Shown here: positions 59,596-64,000 of the stretch, in pieces | How the letters are laid out: every line of letters starts with the position of its first letter | Position numbering within the stretch: position 1 is the stretch's first letter | Source of the DNA: Mycolicibacterium frederiksbergense | GTDB lineage: Bacteria; Actinomycetota; Actinomycetes; Mycobacteriales; Mycobacteriaceae | Direction: 5' to 3' | Assembly: GCF_029893345.1 (NCBI RefSeq) | Contig: NZ_JARXVE010000003.1 | Span: 310,001-374,000, forward strand | Length of the DNA stretch: 64,000 bases | Position numbers and translations under genes: made by a program | Notes under the pieces: generated by a model | What the model was told of the DNA's origin: nothing | The model's database searches: none | The model's input: only the letters and a program-made list of their open reading frames with translations

Positions 59596-62500
59596 CCTCG
59601 CCCGACCAACCCGCGACCCAACCTCCGGGTCCACCCCGAATCCCGCATGCGTCCGGTCCCCGCCGGTCCGCCGGCCGCCCCGAGCTGTCCGACGCCGCGG
59701 TGGTCTCGCGGTCCTGGGGCATGGCGTTCGCCACCCTGATTTCCCGCATCACCGGCTTCTTCCGCATCGTGCTGCTCGCCGCGATCCTCGGGGCGGCCCT
59801 GTCCAGCTCGTTTTCGGTGGCCAATCAGCTGCCCAACATGGTGGCCGCGCTGGTGTTGGAAGCCACGTTCACGGCGATCTTCGTGCCGGTGCTGGCCCGG
59901 GCCGAACGCGACGATGCCGACGGCGGTACCGCCTTCGTCCGGCGGCTGGTGACCCTGGCCACCGCGCTGCTGCTGGCCACCACGGTGTTGTCGGTGCTGT
60001 GCGCCCCGCTGCTGGTGCGCGTCATGCTGGGCAGCGACCCGCAGGTGAACAACCCGCTGACCACCGCGTTCGCCTACCTGTTGCTGCCCCAGGTGTTGTT
60101 CTACGGGCTGGCCTCGGTGTTCGCGGCAATACTGAACACCCGCAACGTGTTCGGTCCCCCGGCCTGGGCGCCGGTGGTGAACAACGTGGTCGCCATCCTC
60201 ACCCTGGGCCTGTACGTACTGGTCCCCGGCGAGCTGTCGATCGACCCGGTCGAGATGGGCAACGCCAAGCTGCTGGTGCTCGGTATCGGCACCACGCTGG
60301 GTGTGGTGGCCCAGACCGCGGTGCTGCTGGCGGCGATTCGTGCCGAGCGAATCAGCCTGCGGCCGCTGTGGGGCATCGACGATCGGCTCAAGAAGTTCGG
60401 CACCATGGCCGCGGCCATGGTGCTCTACGTGTTGATCAGCCAGATCGGGCTGATCATCGGCAACCAGATCGCCAGCACGGCGGCCGCCTCCGGTCCGGCC
60501 ATCTACAACTACACCTGGCTGGTGTTGATGCTGCCGTTCGGGATGATCGGCGTCACGGTGCTCACCGTCGTCATGCCCCGCCTGTCTCGCAATGCGGCGG
60601 CCGACGACGTCCCCGCCGTCCTCGACGATCTGTCCCTGGCCACCCGGCTCACCATGGTCACGCTGATCCCGATCGTGGCGATGATGACCGTGGGCGGGCC
60701 GGCCATCGGCAGTGCCCTGTTCGCCTACGGCAACTTCGGCGAGACCGACGCCGGATACCTGGGCATGGCGATCACGCTGTCGGCGTTCACGCTCATCCCG
60801 TATTCGCTGGTGCTGCTGCAGCTGCGGGTGTTCTACGCCCGCGAGAAACCCTGGACACCGATCATCATCGTCATCGTGGTGACCGCGGTGAAGATCGCGG
60901 GCTCGATAGCGGCCCCACACCTGACCGACAATCCCGATCTGGTGGCCGGCTATCTCGGCCTGGCCAACGGCCTGGGCTTCGTCGCCGGTGCCGTGGTCGG
61001 CTATTTCCTGCTGCGGGCCAACCTGCGTCCACGCGGTGGGCGGCTGCTCAGCCTGGCGGTGATCCGCACCATTCTGGTGACCATCGCCGCGTCGTTGATC
61101 GCAAGCCTGGTGGCCCACGCCGCCGACCGCCTGCTGGGTCTGGACTCGCTGACCCGCCATGCCGGCGCCGCGGGCTCGCTGCTGCGGCTGGTCGTGCTCG
61201 GCTTGATCATGATCCCGATCATCGCGGGAGTGCTGATCGCCGCCCGGGTGCCCGAGGCGCAGGCGGCACTGGGCGTGCTCCGCCGCCGACTCGACCGCGG
61301 GCGCAGCGCACCGGCGGCGGCGGAAAAGGTAGCCGTGCAAACAACCGCGCCGCCCGTCGGGCCGCACCCGCCGGGGGCCGTCACGTACCCTGATCAGAGG
61401 AATTCTTCTCTCAATCGGTGGCCGTCAAGCCCGGCAGCCGCCGGGGGCGGGGCTTCGGCAGGGGTTGCCGGAGCGGGCATGCCGAAAGGATCACCGGTGA
61501 CCGACGAATCTGCCGACGGCCCGGCGCTGAACGCCGCCTCGACATCCGGGATGTCAACCGAGACGACGAGATTGCCGCGTCGGAATGCCGACGAGTTCCA
61601 GTCGGATGTGGCCTCATCCGGTACGCCGGCCGAGAATGTCGCGTCGCCCACCGGCTCGACGGAGGACACCATGAGCCTGTCGAATGGAACCGGCCGTCCT
61701 CCCGCCGATTACGGCGGTGACCCGACCCGCGAGCCGATCTCATTCGTCCCGCCGCGTGAGCCCGCGCTGGAAGCTGCCACCGACGACGATGTGCACCTGA
61801 TTCCCGGGGCGACGATCGCCGACGGCCGCTACCGGCTGCTGGTGTCCCACGGCGGACCACCGCACCTGCAGTTCTGGCAGGCGCTCGACACCGCGCTGGA
61901 CCGCCAGGTGGCGCTGACGTTCGTCGACCCCGACGCCACCTTGCCCGACGCACAGGTGCAGGACATCCTTTCGCGCACACTCAAACTCAGCCGCATCGAT
62001 GTGCCCGGCATCGCCCGGGTGCTCGACGTGGCGCACAGCGGATCCGGCGGGCTGATCGTGTCGGAGTGGATTCGCGGCGGTTCGCTGGCCGAGGTCGCCG
62101 ACACCTCACCGTCCCCGATCGGCGGCGCGCGTGCCATCCAATCGCTGGCCGCTGCCGCCGAGGCCGCCCACCGCGCCGGCGTGGCGCTGTCCATCGACCA
62201 TCCCAGCCGGGTGCGGGTCAGCATCGAAGGTGATGTGGCACTGGCCTTCCCGGCCACCATGCCCGACGCCACCCCCGACGATGACATCCGCGGCATCGGG
62301 GCCACGCTGTACGCGCTGCTGGTCAACCGCTGGCCGCTGCCCGAGTCCGGGACGCGCTCGGGCATGGAGCCGGCCGCGCTGGATGCGGCCGGGCAGCCGG
62401 TCGAACCACGCACGCTGGACCGCGACATCCCGTTCCAGATCTCGGCGGCGGCTGCCCGGGCGGTACAGCCTGGTGGTGGAATCCGTAGTGCCCCAACTCT

Positions 62501-63290
62501 TTTGAATCTCCTGCAGCAATCAACCGCGGTTGCGGACCGCACCGAGAACATGGGTTCAGTCGACCGCGCGCCGGCCGCGGCCCCGACCCCGGCGGCCCGG
62601 CCAAAGGAGCCTGCCGAGTCCGCCGAAGACGCTGCGGCGACGCACGCCCGGCGACGCAAGGGGGTGTTGATCGGGGTCAGCATCGGCGCCGTCATCCTCA
62701 TCGTGGCGCTGGTGGTGATGGCCTCCATCCTCAACCGCATCTTCGGTGACGTCGGCGGGGGCCTCAATCGCGACCAACTGGGGCTGAACGCCCCGGCGAG
62801 CAGCACCGAGGACTCCGGCGGCAACTCGGCGGCCGCCGGCAGCACGGTGAAACCCGTTCGGGCCACGGTCTTCTCGCCCGAGGGCGAGCCCGATTCGCCC
62901 GATCAGGCCGGCCTGGCCATCGATGGCAAACCGGGCACCAAGTGGTCCTCCGATACGTACGCCGATCCCACCCCGTTCCCCGGATTCAAGAACGGCGTCG
63001 GCCTGATGCTGCAACTGCCGCAGCCCACCGTGGTCGGCTCGGTCACCCTCAACGTGACCAGCACCGGCACCGCGGTGCAGATCCGCTCGGCACAATCGGC
63101 CACACCGACGTCGCTGTCGGACACCACCGAACTGAGCCCGACGACACCGCTGAAGCCCGGCTCCAACACCATCTCGGTGAACAAAGCGTCGTCGACCTCC
63201 TACGTGCTGGTGTGGATCTCGACACTGGGCCACGTGGACGGCAAGAGCCGCACCGATATCTCCGAGGTCACCATCAAAGCCGCATCCTGA
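59592..63290 (+). CDS. murJ: MurJ (MviN) lipid II flippase fused to a pseudokinase and extracytoplasmic domain
   Basis: A 1232-residue fusion. The MurJ flippase domain (about 35-560) has 14 TM segments and starts AFATLISRITGFFRIVLLAA. A disordered linker (560-725) follows. The protein-kinase-like domain (about 734-980) has lost catalysis: the VAIK Lys is Thr (RQVALTFVD), HRD reads DHPS, and no DFG is seen (EGDVALAF). A TM segment (about 1023-1046) leads to a 180-residue outer domain. In mycobacteria the phosphorylated pseudokinase binds FhaA to regulate peptidoglycan synthesis. A 634-residue opposite-strand open frame is a shadow. Confidence 0.96.
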   Translation: MTSPDQPATQPPGPPRIPHASGPRRSAGRPELSDAAVVSRSWGMAFATLISRITGFFRIVLLAAILGAALSSSFSVANQLPNMVAALVLEATFTAIFVPVLARAERDDADGGTAFVRRLVTLATALLLATTVLSVLCAPLLVRVMLGSDPQVNNPLTTAFAYLLLPQVLFYGLASVFAAILNTRNVFGPPAWAPVVNNVVAILTLGLYVLVPGELSIDPVEMGNAKLLVLGIGTTLGVVAQTAVLLAAIRAERISLRPLWGIDDRLKKFGTMAAAMVLYVLISQIGLIIGNQIASTAAASGPAIYNYTWLVLMLPFGMIGVTVLTVVMPRLSRNAAADDVPAVLDDLSLATRLTMVTLIPIVAMMTVGGPAIGSALFAYGNFGETDAGYLGMAITLSAFTLIPYSLVLLQLRVFYAREKPWTPIIIVIVVTAVKIAGSIAAPHLTDNPDLVAGYLGLANGLGFVAGAVVGYFLLRANLRPRGGRLLSLAVIRTILVTIAASLIASLVAHAADRLLGLDSLTRHAGAAGSLLRLVVLGLIMIPIIAGVLIAARVPEAQAALGVLRRRLDRGRSAPAAAEKVAVQTTAPPVGPHPPGAVTYPDQRNSSLNRWPSSPAAAGGGASAGVAGAGMPKGSPVTDESADGPALNAASTSGMSTETTRLPRRNADEFQSDVASSGTPAENVASPTGSTEDTMSLSNGTGRPPADYGGDPTREPISFVPPREPALEAATDDDVHLIPGATIADGRYRLLVSHGGPPHLQFWQALDTALDRQVALTFVDPDATLPDAQVQDILSRTLKLSRIDVPGIARVLDVAHSGSGGLIVSEWIRGGSLAEVADTSPSPIGGARAIQSLAAAAEAAHRAGVALSIDHPSRVRVSIEGDVALAFPATMPDATPDDDIRGIGATLYALLVNRWPLPESGTRSGMEPAALDAAGQPVEPRTLDRDIPFQISAAAARAVQPGGGIRSAPTLLNLLQQSTAVADRTENMGSVDRAPAAAPTPAARPKEPAESAEDAAATHARRRKGVLIGVSIGAVILIVALVVMASILNRIFGDVGGGLNRDQLGLNAPASSTEDSGGNSAAAGSTVKPVRATVFSPEGEPDSPDQAGLAIDGKPGTKWSSDTYADPTPFPGFKNGVGLMLQLPQPTVVGSVTLNVTSTGTAVQIRSAQSATPTSLSDTTELSPTTPLKPGSNTISVNKASSTSYVLVWISTLGHVDGKSRTDISEVTIKAAS

Positions 63291-63378
63291 GCAGTTATCC
63301 CCAGTCCTGACAGCGCCTTGACCTGGGGTTTATCCCCCTGCCGGGAAACAAGTGTCCGAGCGCACCTCCGGCAGCGTT

Positions 63379-63384
63379 TAGGTT
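63379..63384 (+). promoter_or_regulatory. Candidate -10 element (TAGGTT) for sigM
   Basis: TAGGTT lies 6 nt before the GTG at 63391. A GGAAAC sequence about 30 bp upstream resembles an ECF -35 (GGAAC), which would fit the known autoregulation of SigM, but the match is partial. Confidence 0.4.
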
Positions 63385-63390
63385 CAGCGG

Positions 63391-64000
63391 GTGGGAAGGT
63401 TCGGGGGAGCCAACAAGCCGGCTGAGGCGCACGACGCCGCCGGACGCTCGGATGCCGAGCTGCTGGCCGCCCACGTCGCCGGGGAGCGTTACGCGTTCGA
63501 GGAGCTGGTGCACCGACACCACGGCCAGCTGCGCCGGCTGGCCTTCCTGACCAGCCACCACCACGACGATGCCGACGATGCGCTACAGGACGCGCTGTTG
63601 TCGGCCCATCGCACCGCCGCCTCGTTCCGGTACGACTCGGCGGTGAGCAGCTGGCTGTACCGGATCGTGGTGAACGCCTGCCTGGATCGACTGCGCCGGT
63701 CGCGCAACCAGCCCCGCGTCACCCAGTACGAGCTCAGCCACCTCGGCCACCTGCGGGACCCGGCCGGCGATCCGGCCCCACGGGTGGACACCGCGATAGT
63801 GGTGGAACGGGCCCTGATGCAGCTGCCGGTCGAGCAGCGGGCCGCGGTGGTGGCGGTCGATATGCAGGGCTATTCGGTGGCCGAGACGGCACGGCTGCTC
63901 GGCGTGGCCGAAGGCACCGTGAAGAGCCGGTGTGCCCGCGCCAGGACCAAGCTGGCCCGCATGCTCCAGTATTTTGAAGGCGATGAACGGCAGCCCGCTC
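63391..64000 (+). CDS. sigM: ECF sigma factor SigM (3' end cut by the window)
   Basis: 203 codons are visible from the GTG and the frame is still open. Region 2 shows FEELVHRHHGQLRRLAFL and DDADDALQDALLSAHR, with SWLYRIVVNACLDRLRR following. Region 4 is EQRAAVVAVDMQGYSVAETARLL and then GVAEGTVKSRCARARTKLARML. Position after the MurJ fusion and sequence identify SigM. The family's usual length is near 200 residues, so little is missing. Its anti-sigma factor gene and the trxB/trxC genes are expected just beyond the edge. Confidence 0.93.
   Translation, partial: MGRFGGANKPAEAHDAAGRSDAELLAAHVAGERYAFEELVHRHHGQLRRLAFLTSHHHDDADDALQDALLSAHRTAASFRYDSAVSSWLYRIVVNACLDRLRRSRNQPRVTQYELSHLGHLRDPAGDPAPRVDTAIVVERALMQLPVEQRAAVVAVDMQGYSVAETARLLGVAEGTVKSRCARARTKLARMLQYFEGDERQPA

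Noticed and set aside
59463..61367. 634-codon minus-strand open frame
   Set aside because: It is rich in His/Gln/Arg, antisense to the MurJ domain and without motifs: a high-GC shadow.
63295..63338. TTATCCCCA and TTATCCCCC before sigM as DnaA boxes
   Set aside because: Only two one- to two-mismatch matches; they also form part of a CCCCAG/CTGGGG hairpin, so a terminator remnant is as likely.

Overview
The window is high-GC chromosomal DNA of a mycobacterium, most likely a rapidly growing Mycolicibacterium-type species. The grounds are orthologous gene blocks recognised by memory of family and gene order: rpsF-ssb-rpsR-rplI-dnaB, DUF5318-ponA1-GT87, DUF1707/padR/ino1, the Rv0045c to Rv0036c series with leuS, and pcnA-mutT4-(DUF6049)-murJ-sigM. 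Having the Rv0036c-like gene directly beside pcnA fits the gene order I remember from rapid growers rather than M. tuberculosis, where oriC lies between these blocks. No rRNA, tRNA, CRISPR array or intact insertion sequence was seen.

1-4430: the N-terminal part of an S9 peptidase, a MerR regulator, and a small secreted protein followed by an OmpR-type response regulator and histidine kinase, with helically phased TTCAG repeats upstream.

4542-17290: an accessory catabolic island. Nine minus-strand genes run from a dihydropyrimidinase-type hydrolase through an M20 amidohydrolase, an NCS2 permease, an aldehyde dehydrogenase, a zinc alcohol dehydrogenase, an SDR-fold protein, a single-Cys Asp/Glu-racemase-superfamily enzyme, a PucR-type regulator and an MHS-family transporter. 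A paralogous PucR-type regulator is divergent at the head. The same composite DNA element, with identical internal spacing, occurs upstream of the first gene and of the last. Uptake, ring opening, carbamoyl removal and oxidation of a cyclic ureide or pyrimidine-like compound is the best reading; the exact substrate is unknown.

17291-23115: a second accessory block. An ACS-type MFS transporter, an FCD-domain regulator, a ureohydrolase and an aspartase-type lyase share two copies of a long palindromic operator. Hydrolysis of a guanidino acid such as guanidinosuccinate to aspartate plus urea, then aspartate to fumarate, is an attractive hypothesis. A decayed P-loop kinase fragment follows.

23116-29209: the replication/ribosomal block. 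dnaB carries a 417-residue intein in the Walker A motif. It begins with Ala and has the Trp/Cys/Thr signature of class 3 inteins, plus Cys-rich zinc-finger-like inserts within the endonuclease region. Degenerate DnaA-box-like sequences lie between dnaB and rplI.

29233-54200: core envelope and housekeeping genes (GT87, ponA1, DUF5318, DUF1707, padR, ino1, hydrolase, F420-type oxidoreductase, GntR, MarR, leuS, mtc28-like, AlgH, MFS, mycothiol-related DinB-like protein). Accessory genes sit among them: an AhpC/AhpF pair, a fused binding-protein/permease ABC importer with its ATPase, and a GH63 glucosylglycerate hydrolase.

54206-64000: a DxDGDG-repeat protein, then pcnA, mutT4, a large DUF6049 membrane protein, a MurJ-pseudokinase fusion and the start of sigM. 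Many genes in this half have a TANNNT -10 element exactly 7 nt before GTG/ATG, the pattern of leaderless mycobacterial mRNAs; this was used to choose starts.
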